Assembly: GCF_001619985.1 (NCBI RefSeq) | Contig: NW_017264194.1 | Location: 1,793,511-1,857,510 of the forward strand | Length of the DNA: 64,000 bases | Source of the DNA: Xylona heveae TC161 | Taxonomy: Eukaryota > Ascomycota > Xylonomycetes > Xylonales > Xylonaceae | Reading direction: 5' to 3' | Shown here: positions 43,537 through 56,218 of the stretch, in pieces | Layout of the letters: the number at the start of each line of letters is the position of its first letter | How positions within the stretch are numbered: position 1 is the first letter of the stretch | The notes under the pieces: generated by a model | What the model saw: the letters and a program-made list of their open reading frames with translations, nothing else | Database searches by the model: none | What the model was told of the DNA's origin: nothing | Translations under genes and position numbers: made by a program

Positions 43537-44898
43537 CTATTCCGGATCATGGAGAAGGTCCTGGACTCCTTCCCAGACTTGGCCGCCACATTTCTTGGCT
43601 CTCTGGAAGGCGAGCCGTGCCTTGCCCAGCTCTCTTTGTCTTTTAGCCAGATTGTTCTCCCGTTCTCTGCGATGGTCTTGAAGGCTCGGCTTGAATGCCA
43701 TAGTTTCCGCATCATTGTCATCCTCATGATCGTCAGATTCTGGAAATTGCTCACTTGGCAAATCTAGTACGTATAAGTCGGCCATTCTCAGCGCGACCAT
43801 CCCTCGAAGTTGCCATAGAGAAGAAGTATCTGAATATGGCGGAGATAAAAGAAGCTCCTCTAGGCGAGTAACAAGCTCCTCATATCTTCTCAGACAAGAA
43901 ATCACCATTTCTCGGCTTATTGACTGATCTGAGGTATCTTTGTCGTCTACTCTTCCTTCGTCATATTCGTCGTCGTCGTTTTTCCATTCTTCTCGGTGGA
44001 GCCTTTGTGTCGATTTGAATGGCTCCTCGATTTGGAATACCCAAAGTCCAAACATTGCTGGGTAAAAGTCGATTGAGCTGACGGAATGTGGTCTTTGTTT
44101 ACGAAAAGGGTGCTGGAGAATGAGCCGCTCATAGTATTCTCTGGCTTGGTCGAATCCAGCAGAGCTGAAGAAGTGCTGCACTGCATCAGCTTCGTCGTTT
44201 GGATCGGAAGAATGTAGAGTCTCGTCTGCATTGTGTGTAGACTCGTTAGAGTTCTTTGCGGAGATCTGCATTGGTTTCCGAAATAGTATTTCTGCCCCCA
44301 GCCCCCATCTGCCTTGAGCTCTAATATCAATCTCATCTCCTCGAAGCTCCATACGAAGCAGCATGCCCCATGCTCTTCCAGCGCGCACAAAATCTCCCTC
44401 GAGTAAGCACCGGTGCATAATTGCAATAAGCACGGCTAAATGACGCCTGCGCAGTCTGGTTCCAGGCTGCAATACAGCGTCTGGAACGACCTTGGCAGAG
44501 GATGTGTTGGCCACATATAGCGGCGGATTCAAGGCCGCCAAGTCTTCTTGAATATTGTCTTCAGCATTGCCGACGTTTGATGGTGCAGGCCCATGGGGAA
44601 AGCCACCTCCAGGGAGATCGTCTTCGTACGAGTGACCAGCGAGACGATATTGGCTGGCATCAGCGGCAGAGAGATGTGCACTTGAGGCCGCCGTAGATAA
44701 TGCTCTTGTGCCATCTTTCCCCAAAGGCTCGCCATCCGCATCACTTTCGTCGCTCTGACGTCCATCATCACCATCCTCCTCATCAGAGGCGCCTCTGGCG
44801 TCTCTTTTCCGTTTCTTGAGTTTCTTCAACTGATGTGTCCTGAACGTTTCAGGATGCTGTACACCAGTCAGGGGCAATGCAAACAGCGATGGTGCCAT
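43537..44898 (-). CDS. rrn11: RNA polymerase I initiation factor Rrn11-like
   Basis: One uninterrupted 453-codon frame. The N-terminus has a bipartite basic patch (HQLKKLKKRKRDAR) followed by a long acidic/serine region. The conserved core begins at LRRRHLAVLIAIMHRCLLEGDFVRAGRAWGMLLR, a TPR-like helix pair typical of Rrn11 (core factor, TAF1B-associated TPR subunit), and continues with REYYERLILQHPFRK and DFYPAMFGLWVF. Core factor binds the rDNA promoter and recruits Pol I. The start is fixed by MAPSLFALPLTGVQHPETFRTHQL. Acidic insertions (NDDDEYDEGRVDDKD, DDHEDDNDAE) are low-complexity. Assignment rests on this motif by memory. Confidence 0.82.
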   Translation of the reverse strand: MAPSLFALPLTGVQHPETFRTHQLKKLKKRKRDARGASDEEDGDDGRQSDESDADGEPLGKDGTRALSTAASSAHLSAADASQYRLAGHSYEDDLPGGGFPHGPAPSNVGNAEDNIQEDLAALNPPLYVANTSSAKVVPDAVLQPGTRLRRRHLAVLIAIMHRCLLEGDFVRAGRAWGMLLRMELRGDEIDIRAQGRWGLGAEILFRKPMQISAKNSNESTHNADETLHSSDPNDEADAVQHFFSSAGFDQAREYYERLILQHPFRKQRPHSVSSIDFYPAMFGLWVFQIEEPFKSTQRLHREEWKNDDDEYDEGRVDDKDTSDQSISREMVISCLRRYEELVTRLEELLLSPPYSDTSSLWQLRGMVALRMADLYVLDLPSEQFPESDDHEDDNDAETMAFKPSLQDHRRERENNLAKRQRELGKARLAFQRAKKCGGQVWEGVQDLLHDPE

Positions 44899-46362
44899 TG
44901 CTTCATTTGTGGAGGTAGATTAATAATATATCAATGATTCTTGATGTTCGCGTAGACTCAGTAATAGGTCACATGTGACGCAAACTGCTGTGCTACTAAG
45001 CCAAGAAAAACAAGATACAAATAAGCAAAACGGCTGGATCTGGCTTCTTCTTTTTTTTCCCAAGTTAAGCTATGGGGAGTTGAGGCGGCTGGTCGGATCT
45101 AAAAGTGGACAACCCCTCCGTGAACAGCCGGGTCAATGTCCGGGCATCAGAGAAGAACTACTGCTTCACAGGTAGAGGAAAAAGCGCTCGAAATTTTACA
45201 GATCCCATTGAAAGACACTTTGAAATGACTCAGTCTTAAATCTTCAATATGTAAAGCGAGTGGCGTCGATACCTTTGTTCAGTGCCTTTTCTCGTGGAAT
45301 TATTAAAGACGATTATGTTGCTGAGAAGGGGATTTTGCATGTGCGGATGAAGATATCATTACGTTTGGAGTTTTAAACCAAGCGCGTAGGAAGAGCCGGA
45401 TAGGGCCAGAGCGGTCCAATCGTCGGCGTTACACCATCACTCTTTCCGTACACTCTTTGATAAGACAAACTGTAGCCCTTTCGTCAGGCATTTTGCATCT
45501 ACTCTACCACTTGAAACCTTGAGCATTTTTCTAAGAAGCTTCCGTAGAAATAATCTGCTCTAAAGGCTCTTGCGCTGGTTGCGCATCTGTAATTCATCGC
45601 TCTCCTTTGGGCTCACTCCCTTTAATGCTAATGCTATTGCTCTACGTCTTTGTTGTGTCGGACAGACAGTAGAGCCTCCCCGGAGGACCTTGGCTGAGTG
45701 AGAGATAATTCCCTTGGTTGTTCACACCCGCAGACTCATCTCACGTAAACTCAAGTCCATCTTCCCCATCAACGCCGCACATTTCTCCCTCTTGTTGTAA
45801 CTTGTCGCTGTTCAGAGACAGCTTGCACATTGCAAATCGTTGTTGGATAAAAATAATTTGCGTCCACAGTGCTTTCTGAGTTCTCCCCGTCGGTGTTCCT
45901 TTTCGGGCTTGTCCTCAGTGAAGTACATCATCAGTCTACTCTTCTTTACCGCCCCCGCCTTACGTTGGGCTTCCGTCTCCAAGCCAACATCGCTTTAGGT
46001 GCCTTTCAACGCTCACGCGTCTCTGCTCTGGTCAGTCATTTAGCGTGATTTATAGGTTGTTTCTTCGATCCTGGAGACGTTCGGCCCAGTGACTCAGCTG
46101 GGACCGTCTTCCTGCGATCCCAAACTTTGAAGCCTGCCTTGTGTTCTGCAGATGTGACCCTCTTGGAGCTCCTGTTGCTGACTTTCACAGTCTCTCTTTC
46201 TCAGTGTTTTAACGGAGTTTCACGGTTTTCATTTGAACTTGCACTGCCAACCTGAAATTATTGTTCGGTGGCGTCCTTGGACACATGATGGTCTTCCCAG
46301 GCTAAAGATCATCACAACTAGCAGAACAAAGAATCGACAAAAGATCGCAGACAACAGGCGCG
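44899..46362. promoter_or_regulatory. Divergent promoter region of RRN11 and the RING gene
   Basis: A 1.46-kb head-to-head spacer. The perfect 12-bp palindrome GTCACATGTGAC lies at 44968-44979, about 70 nt before the RRN11 start. The right 700 nt are C/T-rich and look like a long leader of the RING gene. No coding sequence was recognised. Confidence 0.45.
44968..44979. promoter_or_regulatory. GTCACATGTGAC palindrome
   Basis: A perfect 12-bp palindrome with CACATGTG core close to the RRN11 start; the same core lies upstream of NOT2 at 24769-24778. A bHLH-type site is a reasonable guess. Confidence 0.4.
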
Positions 46363-49168
46363 ATGGGACAGGCTTCTTCCTCACAACGCGAGGACTTGCT
46401 GCGAAGGGCCTCCCGGCTGGACGCCAGCTCAACTCGTGACAGGGACATGGAGGGAAATGATATCAGTAGAAGAGCCACCCATCAGTCGTCAGGGATACAT
46501 TCAAGCTGGAATGGATCTAGACGTGAATACGCAGACTCTGCCATGGACTCAGATGTTGGAGCAGTGATGGAAAGCTGGAGGAACGAGCGACCGGCCTCGC
46601 CTTCGGGAACAGAACAGAACGCCGAACTTTTATCCCTCCCGTCTTTCATGGCCTCTCCCTCGTCTCCCATGGAGGACGTGGAGATGCCTGATGCCGATAA
46701 CATATCCTCTCCAAATCCATCTATCGCTGCTCGAAGCTCCTATCTTTCCCGTTTGTCAGACAGGGTCGCACCTCGTTACCTTGGTTTGTCCCGAGACGAT
46801 ACAGACACTGGCCGACAACGAACAATACGAAGAAGATTGTCTGAAAGACTCAGCTTTTCGCCACAAAATCAGGAGCAGCCAGTGGAATCGAGTCGCAGGC
46901 TTCCGCCCTTGTCCTCCTTGTCCTCTCGCGTTTCTTCGTCCCCCTTGTTGAGAAGACGCCGACAACCCACTCCTGGTGCTAGAGTTCCTTCCGCCAGCCC
47001 AGGGCCTCTCGAAACTCTTTCACCTTGGAGAGGTAGCTCACACCCTCCTGATTTCAGTTCCTCCGCGAATGAAGTGCCCTCTTCCATAAATAGAGCTTCC
47101 AGAAGATCATCGCGTCTTATGAGGCTGCGGGAAACTTTGTCGATGCCCTTTCCGACACTGTTCCCTAGTAGCAACACCACAGCCTCTCGTGGAACCGGAA
47201 GCAACAATGGGTTGGCACCACCGAGGTTCGGTTCTAACGAGCATTCCCTCTCGCCAGTACCACAATTACCCCTGCCAGATTTTGAGCTGGACGACGCCGG
47301 TGGGCTTTTACGCGATCCTCTGTTCCAGACGCCAGAAGAAGACCACACATTTGCTGCACCCGATGATCAGGAAAGTGGACCGACCAGGAATGAACGAGAG
47401 ATTCGAAGCCTGCCGGAAGTCCTGCGCCGAAGACGTTCTCGAGCCCGACCAGGAGAGGATCAAGCCGCCATGCTGACAAGACTCCTTTCTGTTGCTGCTG
47501 CGGCGACCGCCGCATCTCTTATGGGTCATCGCGATCGCAATGTTCTCAATGCCCAAGGGATCAATGCTGAAGGCGCTGAAGGCAGTTTCGAAGAGTTTTT
47601 GCAAGACATTCAGAATGGAAGGTTGACTTCTGCACTGCGAAATAGCGGTTCCGATTCCCCCGGCCGTGCAGACGGACCTTCTCCGGACATACCCCCTACC
47701 CCTTTCAATTTCATTCGCATGTTCCGCTTTCCTAGTGTCACTGGCACGCAAGGCAGTAATAGAGCACCCACGGCGGGACAAAACGCACCGGCGAACTTTG
47801 GTCCGCAGGATCAGCAGAATGGGCAAGCAGGGTCTGAGAATGGGAATGGAGATGGGAGACAGAATGCCGGCATGGTACCCGTCATCATTGTTGGCATTCG
47901 ATCCGTCCTTCCTGGGCCCGAGGAGGGAAACATGACGCCTCCCTTTATGGACACCTTATCAGAGTTGACAGCGCCGGCGAGACCACAAAGGCCGGAGAAC
48001 GACGGCGACGTGCCAAGACGGTCCGATGGCAGATCAATATTCGGACATCGCCGACGGGCTTCCATGGGTGGCTTAGGAACATTCCCCTCAAATTATGACA
48101 GCCAGCGCTCTCCCGAACCTCGTCGGCCGAGATCAGGTGCGAGGCCGGGTGATCCATTTACATCGTCACCCCCGCCACTGTCGTCGGACACCACTACGGG
48201 CTCCGGACGGTCATCAACTTTTGATACTGAAGACGGTCATACCTCTTCAAGAAGTCGCCTTCTGAGCAGACGCTCTTCTACCCCGGCAGCAAGTTTGGCC
48301 CATAACCCCTCTCCATCGCGACAGATTGGATCCACGGAAGCTTTGAATCAAACCCGGTCTGACGATGGTGCGCAAAGTCCCCACTCTGGATCAACAACAG
48401 CGCGCCAGCGTGGTCTCGGCGATTCTGATCATGTCCGCCACCGTGAACTGGGCTCTGGAGCTACACGGCGAAATGGGGTAGTTGAACCTGACAGCGGTCG
48501 AGGGCCCGAAAGTCCGAGAAGCTGGATCATTTACGTACTTGGAGGTAGCTATCCGGAGGGGCATCCGATTCTCACGACGCCTAGTTTATTCACCGATGTA
48601 AGCCTTTTCAAGCTTTAGTTAACATTCTTCATACCCGTCACTCTCAGCCTCCAGGGGGCAACGATCAAAATATTTCCTGAGTGAGCTCTAACAACTTTAC
48701 AGAATCCCACCTACGAGGACATGCTTATGCTCTCATCCCTGCTCGGGCCAGCGAAGCCGCCTGTTGCTAGTAGAGAAGCTGTGGCTTCTGCACCAGGAGT
48801 TTATCGGGTTGCAAATGATGCGGGCTTGTTGGTTGCAGTATCGGTCAATGGCACCGACAGGATTGAGATCGCGCCTGGAGAAAGATGTCTTGTGTGCTTG
48901 TGTGATTACGAGGCGAATGAAGAATTACGGCAATTGACCAAATGCAGCCATCTTTACCATAAGGAATGCATTGATCAGGTAAGTCATTCCTACCTAGGTA
49001 AAATGACCGAAGGACGCACTGTTAACTCTGTCTCCTCGACAGTGGCTGACAACTGGACGAAATTCCTGTCCTCTGTGTCGTGGACAAGGCGTCGAGGACT
49101 CGCTCTCCTCTGCCCAAGCCGGACAGTCACAACCGGTTGTGCCAACGAGCCAACCGTCTTCAACTTAA
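46363..49168 (+). CDS. Large RING-H2 protein, probable E3 ubiquitin ligase
   Basis: Three exons, 46363-48597, 48703-48978 and 49043-49168, encode 878 residues. The first 700 residues are Ser/Arg/Pro-rich and probably disordered. The C-terminus has a perfect C3H2C3 RING-H2: C807-x2-C810-x15-C826-x-H828-x2-H831-x2-C834-x11-C846-x2-C849, split by intron 2. Just before it a conserved block reads SWIIYVLGGSYPEGHPIL and DMLMLSSLLGPAKPP. The start MGQASSSQ fits an N-myristoylation signal (Gly2, Ser6), which would tether it to membranes. The fission-yeast Mug145 family may be the nearest relative, from memory. The substrate is unknown. Confidence 0.88.
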
Positions 49169-52100
49169 AGCGACATAGCATCGATGACTGAATTGCCATG
49201 ATTCCAATATCGACAGGGTTCTTTCAATGCGCTTCGACATTACAATTATGATATGGATTCAACTACTCAATCCTCGGCGAACAGAGGTTCACATTCTCAC
49301 TATCTTACGAAATTCTCTTCGGTCTGTCCAACTTTTCAGCTGGCGTAAGGAAGATATATTGTGTTCTCCAACTTCGTCGAGGTCTACTATTTCTATGCGG
49401 CGATCGACGATCAAGGTTTTCCCGTCGATTTATTACTCTTTTTTACCATTCAACGGTGTGGGTTTCGGAGTTCTTCTTTATTATTTCGTGTGGCGCCAGG
49501 GAATTTGAATGGACCGGAGGCCATGGCGAACCGTCCTTTACTGGTAGATACGCCCATCAGTTAAATATTCTGAGCGAACTTAGGTACAAAGATTCAGTGC
49601 ATTAAATAGCCACATTCAGTGTTTCATACTACTTTGTGTTTAATGATCCATGGTTACTCGTTGTAAACCATGGCAGAACAATGCGAATAATTGCTTTATA
49701 AAAGATTTGAAAATTTTAGGGTTATGGCCGGGTCTTTTGAGTCTCTACGAAAAAAACCCTTGTTTCCGGCAAAGGTTCAGTTCTGTAAATGAATGAAGAG
49801 GCTATCATGAATCTAACCAAACATTGTGGCCATTGGATTTTCTGAAGGCTCTTCAGTGTAGGTAAGCGTACCTATGAGAATGGTGCGGGTGCGTTACAGA
49901 GCCTGCTCAGCCGATGCGATTCCTTTGATTGCGTATCGCAAGTTACGGTAGCCTTCAAACCGGTACTCTCTGGCAACACTCATTCTCGTCACTGCTTCAC
50001 GCAAGCCACACTTGATTATGAGCATGATATGTTATAAGTTTCTTGGGGTTCTCAAGGAACTCATCAAGATGCAGATACGGGATACAGACGTGGAAAGGCC
50101 TGAGACATCATGCACTGGGGTCGAAGCACAACATCGGGACAGTCGGGACGCAGGGATGGAGCATTGTCGGCCCCGATAAAAACTGGGGCCCATAGTTGGG
50201 AAGAGGTCTCCCTCCGTCTTGTATTCGCCAAAACCCATCGGACCATATCCCCGTCTTGGTCCCTACAAAGCAGACTACTGCAATAATGTCAACACACGGC
50301 ATCCCCGAGGCTGCTACAGACAGCACAACAGATCGATGCCGCAGCATCAAGGCCGGCAGATGATCAACCACCTATTCATGGAAAATTTTGATACTGAGCT
50401 ATCTGAAAATCCACAACCCTATTTGGCTAGTAAGATATTCCGTACACTATACTGTATTATGACTGCGTCCTGACTACTTGTATGGTTTTGAGCCTTGTAA
50501 GTATGGCCTGAGCGTCTCATCGATATACCGGAGTACCTTTCTCTCACTAATGTTCGAGGAAGATGAAGGGGCTTGACATGAAACAACGTTGATTCGCCTA
50601 TTCCCTTGACATCCGAATCTTATCGATGATATTTTGAATCTATCTGTTGCTTGCCTGAGAGCTGCAGCTATGACAGAAGCTGTTCAAGCATGTCTGAACC
50701 CTCTGCATTGCCGGCATGAACGGCAGCATGTTGATTTCTTCTACATTATTCTCTAAGCGCGGAGACTCGATAAGATTCTACACCCTATTCGTATACAGCC
50801 ACTTTGAATTTGCTAGATGAGTCAGTGCCATGGATCGTTGATATGCAAAGTCGATGCAGGGTGGGGTGGTTGCTTTTGAGTGCCTTAATGCATTTCAAGT
50901 GTTGCGCCCATTCTCCATCCAGTGCTGGTGTACGCAGATCGAGAAGTGCCACTAACAAGCCTCAGCATCAGATAAAAAGAAAAGTGCCAAGGGCGGAGGA
51001 GGCGTGAGAAACAAACAAGCCACCCAAAACGCACAGCCTAGTGGGACTAGGGATGTGGTCCAGGTCCACTGCGCTCATCGCTGACGGCACGATGCACATT
51101 ATCAACCACTCTCTATGAGTAAAACCATGGAAAGTTCAGGGTGTCTGCCTAGCCATGGTCCATCAGTTCTCTTACCATAGGTGCAGGGTCTACTAAAGGG
51201 CACCAGAGGGGCAAAGGCACTAAGGATCAAGTGTAGTGCTACCACCAAGCCACTTCCTGCGGTTTTAAGTGATCGTCCGCACCGAGCATGTGCACATCAG
51301 GTGAAGAGCTCATCGACCCCTGGCAAGTCTTGTGCAAACCACCATCAACGCAGTGGAGCAAAGAAAAAGGGAACCCAAATTCTTCTCCTTATTGGCTGTC
51401 GCGCAAAAGACTTGACCTTTGATTCTGTGGACTCATTGATGGATACTTAAGCGGAAGTTCCCGTGGCTTGAAGACTAAGAGGTAAGCCGCTCCAAGATTG
51501 TTGCAGCTACGCCCGCCTTGAGGCCAACATGCGACTGAAGCTTCAGCACGGACATAAGACGATTCATTCGTTAGGGCCGCATAACCATTGACCAGCTAGC
51601 TTCGAATCGTGCCAAATCCAATGTTGAAGTACCGTCCCGCACCTTTTCACCGGCCGACAATTATACTTCTGGGTTCTTCCTATTATTTTACAACTTCTCA
51701 GTGTCCTTGTCCAGAAAAGAAGGACGAAAGTGTTGCAGGTGGTAAAGTGCATGGGGTGGTGACGCTGGCCGAAACACCCGTTCCATCCTCAAACGTTGCC
51801 ATGGTTGAAGACTTGAAAATGCGACCCCGGGAAACCAGGTCGCCGCTCCACGTCGTCATGATAGGCCGCTCACCTCTTCCCTGTTGACTTTTTCTTTTTC
51901 CACGAGCTGGAACAGCCCATAGCTGGCCCTGGCAAAGGGACGCACAGCACAAGTTGACCAGTACCTTCCACATTCTTACAGCATGACAATTAGTCAAGCG
52001 GGGCTACGGCCGTTAGTTGGCTAAAAGACATAGTTACTCGACTAGCACAATCTCTTAGCAATGTTATTTTTGAGCATCTAGGTGGTTAGCCCGTGCCAAT

Positions 52101-53615
52101 CAAATCCGCTTCTCGGAGCAAAGCAATTGCAAATGCCCCATTTCAATTAATTCCGACTACCGTGGCACGTTGCCACGAGGCTACCGTCGCTCTGCCTGGC
52201 CCGCTGCATTACAGCGGGTTCCAGGGACCAGGATGAAAGCGCGGTGAGTTGAGTGATTTAGGGTCCACCAGGATTCCCAGGACCAGGGCGTAGGACTTGA
52301 CTGCATGAACATTTAAAAGAACAGCGGCGATGTGGAGACGCGTCTTTCTTGATGAAACTCCATGGGTATTTGCTCTCTCAAGCCAAATAAGTGTTGATGT
52401 CCAATGCTTAAAAATGGGATCGGACACAGCCACTGTTGTGCTTCGACAGAGTTTAACCTGATTTGATGCTTTCGATCAAACCAGGATCATGCCATTGTAG
52501 TTTGAAAGCTAGACCCTCTTACTGCATGACAGTGTGAAATACGCACCCCACATTGCAGACGGACTGCTCTTCGGCGCAGGCGGTGGGACTGGGGATCCCC
52601 CCTTGCTCGTCCGCCAGCCATCGGTGTCATGCTCACCATCATGGAATCAATATACCTCCGTACTCCATCTGACTGCGACACTCACCGACCGACCGACCGG
52701 CCGACTGTTTTGTTGTTTGAGGGGTTGAAATCTACAGAGGATGCGTATGTTGCACACCGTCGCCCGTCTCTTTGGGCATAAGAGTTCAATCATGTTGGTC
52801 CAGCAAAGCTTTATACATGTTGATGGAGTACCCACAGCCGCTATAGCTTGACTATTGATTTTTCTACGGTATCGGCCCTTTGCATTTCTGAGGGCCATCG
52901 CCCAGAATGAGCTGTGATATAAGCTACTCACTCAGCTTAGAAACCTCCTTACAGTGATTGCTCTCCAGTAACGTATGGCATATGACGGATGCCACTTTGT
53001 TTGGGCGGCCGAGTTGCGTAGTTGCCGGAGAAGGCAGTGAAAGAGAAATGAAACAGGCAAGGTTTTTAGCCCCTCTTCAGTAGTAATACGTTTGAAAAGA
53101 AACTCCCGAACAAGACATAGTTGGAAATTCAGATGACGGGAGAGGCAGGAAGTCTTGACTCTAAAGGGACCCCTCTCTATCAAACAAGGGGCATCTTCAA
53201 CCAACCCTTTACCCGTCTCGATCTAGTCTTAGCTCTCCGTTTTAAGTGCAGATGCTGGGGTCATCCTTCAACTAAAGTAGAGTAGAATCAGATCCCTAGC
53301 ACCCAAAGCTCCAGGTCCCACGATTTATCCAAGGGAAGGAGAAAAAAATCACCCAATTGCGCTCCTAGTCATCGTTTCGCATTGACTCCAAAACGCTACC
53401 ATTCTGCGCTGCAAATCTTTCCCCGTATGATGCGCATTGCCAGATTCGACACTTTATCGACGTGACGAGTCTCCTCCTCAGTGTTAAGTGATATATATCT
53501 TCCAGACGTGCTCGACCACAGACATTCGACATGAGATGACGAGCCTGCCTCGGCACTGGATTCTTATCTTGAGCTTGAACCCGCGCCGTTTGCCCCGTAA
53601 ACTGCTATCCAGTGC
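49169..53615. other. 4.4-kb gene-free region upstream of the Zn2Cys6 regulator
   Basis: The longest gap in the window. Six-frame reading shows only frames below about 105 codons, without protein-like composition or shared frame across introns. It contains a TACCTA-type motif (49858-49874) and a CCGACCGACCGACCGGCCGAC run (about 52685-52705). It may be a long regulatory region, an untranslated leader with introns, or a non-coding transcript. Confidence 0.5.
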
Positions 53616-56218
53616 ATGATGAGTGGATTCCTTCCGCCGTCCTCCTCGTCGCAGACTGGCGATGACCCTTCACTCTTTAACGATCCTCGAGCGATTAGTG
53701 GCGAAGCTATTGCAGATTTCAACTCGCAGTCATTTACTCCTACACTTCCACAGGCCTGGGATCCTTCACAAGCTCATCTCCAGCAGCCCGTTCCTGTGAC
53801 ATTCGAGCACGCTTCCAAAGATACAAGCAAAGGCAAACGCAAGCAGTCCGGCACAGAACATATAAAACATCGCCGGACAAGGAGTGGGTGTTATACTTGC
53901 AGAAGCAGGAGGGTCAAGGTTCGCTAGAGTCTCTCCATTCACACAAGTTTGCCAGCATCCATTCCCCCACTAACGATTCATGTTTGCAGTGTGACGAGAC
54001 GCATCCTAGGTGTGAGAGTAAGTTTCTCTCATTAGCACGCCTGCAGACTCGGGCAAACCACTCACAATGTTTGTATAGGGTGTCGAAAAGGCGGTCGCGA
54101 ATGCGTATACCCCGAAAACGTAGCAGGGTCCAAAGCACCTGGTAGTACTACCACGAAATCAACACATAGCAAGCCCACCTCCATTCCTGAGGAAGGTTCC
54201 TCTCCGGATAGTTCAGATGAACAAGACAAAGAAACATTGCTCGTGGACCTCGAGGAAGCACACTCTTCAATAGAGGCCCTGGGATCATCTTTGCCTTCTG
54301 GAAGCAAGCATACGGTATCACGTGCGTCCGATAAAGATCCATCTGTCCATACACAACAACAAACGGGATTTACAGATACGCCGGAGTTATCCCCTTCCCA
54401 TCAGGAGGGGAGTCCAACGCCTTCTACAGACGGCTCGGCCTCGTACACGGGTTCTCGGTCAAGTACATCTCGCACCCCAGCCAAACATAGCGCAAGCTCG
54501 CCAGACACTTCAGAGACCAGCAACGTCAGCCATTCAAGATGGCCGCATCTCCGCCCAGACCTTCAGTATTATTTGGAATACTCCAGAAGCTGCCTGAGCC
54601 ACCATCATTATTCATTTAAGCATGACACGGGCAATTGGATGCGCACCACTTTCCTTGACATTGCTTCCAAGAACGAACCTTTGCTATACGCTGTGGTCGG
54701 ATTTTCGGCGTTTCAGCACACTTTGCAACAGCCAAATGGCCGGATACAAGACTTCCTTGGGTACTACAACAAATCCGTGTCCCTCCTCCGAATGTCCCTC
54801 CAACGGAACCAAAAGCATACCACTGCCACGTTGTTGACCATTTTGCAATTAGCTACGGTAGAGGTATGTTACATGACGAAATACCAGACGTTTTTGATTT
54901 TCTCTTCTTATTCATTAAATTTCTAAGAAAAAAAAAAAAATTGCGAAAGCTGATCTTTGTTTCTATGCAGGAGTTCCTTGGTGACTGGGTCAACCTCTTA
55001 GGCCATCAAAAGGCCGCATATGAGATATTGACGAAGCTATATAATCCCCAGACGATCTTGCAGAGTGATACGCAGCGGCGGATTCTCAACTGGTATGCTC
55101 GCTTCGATCTCTTCGCTGGGCTGATGTCTGGATATGGGACTGTCCTCGGCCGGGAATGGTTTTTTTCTATTCAACAATTCTTCCTGCAACAAAGCCAGCA
55201 AGATCCAAACGATATTGATTCCAAGATTGAGGAAAAATTGGCCAGTTCGCGTCTTTTGGCCACTGACATGGCACAACTCTTTGCCAGTAAAGCTAGAGAG
55301 ACTGTGACACATGATGAGTTTCTGCAGGGCCACGAGCAGCTCTCACAGAGGTTCATGTCATGGCGGGATAACATCGACCCTGCGCTGGTTAACCCTGAAT
55401 TCCTTGTTAACGAATTCAAGGACTCTCCACCTCTAGATCCGGATGACATAGTCAACCCATACCTCCCGGGTATCCTTTATCATGGTCCATTGTGGACAAT
55501 GAATTTTGCGTTTCTGGACTGGTATGCTATCTGGCTGATGTTTAAATATCAGACCATATTGCACCTGCAGCTTCCACCATCTCAGGAGCTTGGAATGCTT
55601 GCCATGACAATGTGCCAATTATTTGAAGCTATCGAATTATATCCCCACAAGCCCCCGGGAGCAATGATCACTGCACAAGCAAGCCTGGGCATTGCTTCAC
55701 TGTTCTTACCAAAGGATGACCGCCATACAATGTGGTGCCGCCGAAAACTAGCAGTAATTGAATCTACGGGGTACGTGAGCTGAACTCTTTTTGCGAGTAA
55801 TTCTATTCTGCCTCCAAGACAGCTGTTTTGCCGTCATCATCGTCATCATCATCCCTACATTATATCTTTGATTTTCAGACTTTCAAATCGCTAACCTCTG
55901 TGTAGGTGGATCTATCCTCAGACTTTTCGCAACAGAATGTCTACATTGTGGTCCGAACCTGATGTTGACCACTGGTGGCTCCCCAACGACGAAGGCTATT
56001 CAGATATCCTCCGATCCATTCGTGCCTTTGTCCAAGACAGAACAGCCAAGCCGAAAGACCATTCCAGTGAAGACGTCAGAGACATCAAGGCCATTTTCGG
56101 CAAGATGCAAGTCCACAGTAACCCCGGCAGCCCTTCGGACGAACGAATGTCAACCATCTCAAGTAATAGCGCTACAATGCCTTCTACATCTCCTTCCGCT
56201 TCAAATGTTGATACGTGA
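53616..56218 (+). CDS. Zn(II)2Cys6 fungal transcription factor
   Basis: Five exons, 53616-53918, 53990-54017, 54079-54863, 54971-55770 and 55906-56218, encode 742 residues. A perfect binuclear cluster is seen: C92-x2-C95-x6-C102-x6-C109-x2-C112-x6-C119, in HRRTRSGCYTCRSRRVK / CDETHPRCE / RCRKGGRECVYPE, with basic KGKRKQ residues before it. It is split over three exons, the middle one 28 nt long. A Ser/Thr/Pro-rich linker follows, then a fungal-specific regulatory domain (WPHLRPDLQYYLEYSRSC, LGYYNKSVSLLRMSL, WYARFDLFAGLMSGYG). A paralogue name (for example Pro1/RosA-like) cannot be given securely. No biosynthetic genes lie beside it. Confidence 0.92.

Noticed and set aside
46869-47826. Long minus-strand and alternate plus frames inside the RING gene
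   Set aside because: The main frame is far longer and ends in a perfect RING-H2; the others are shadows of Ser/Arg/Pro codons.
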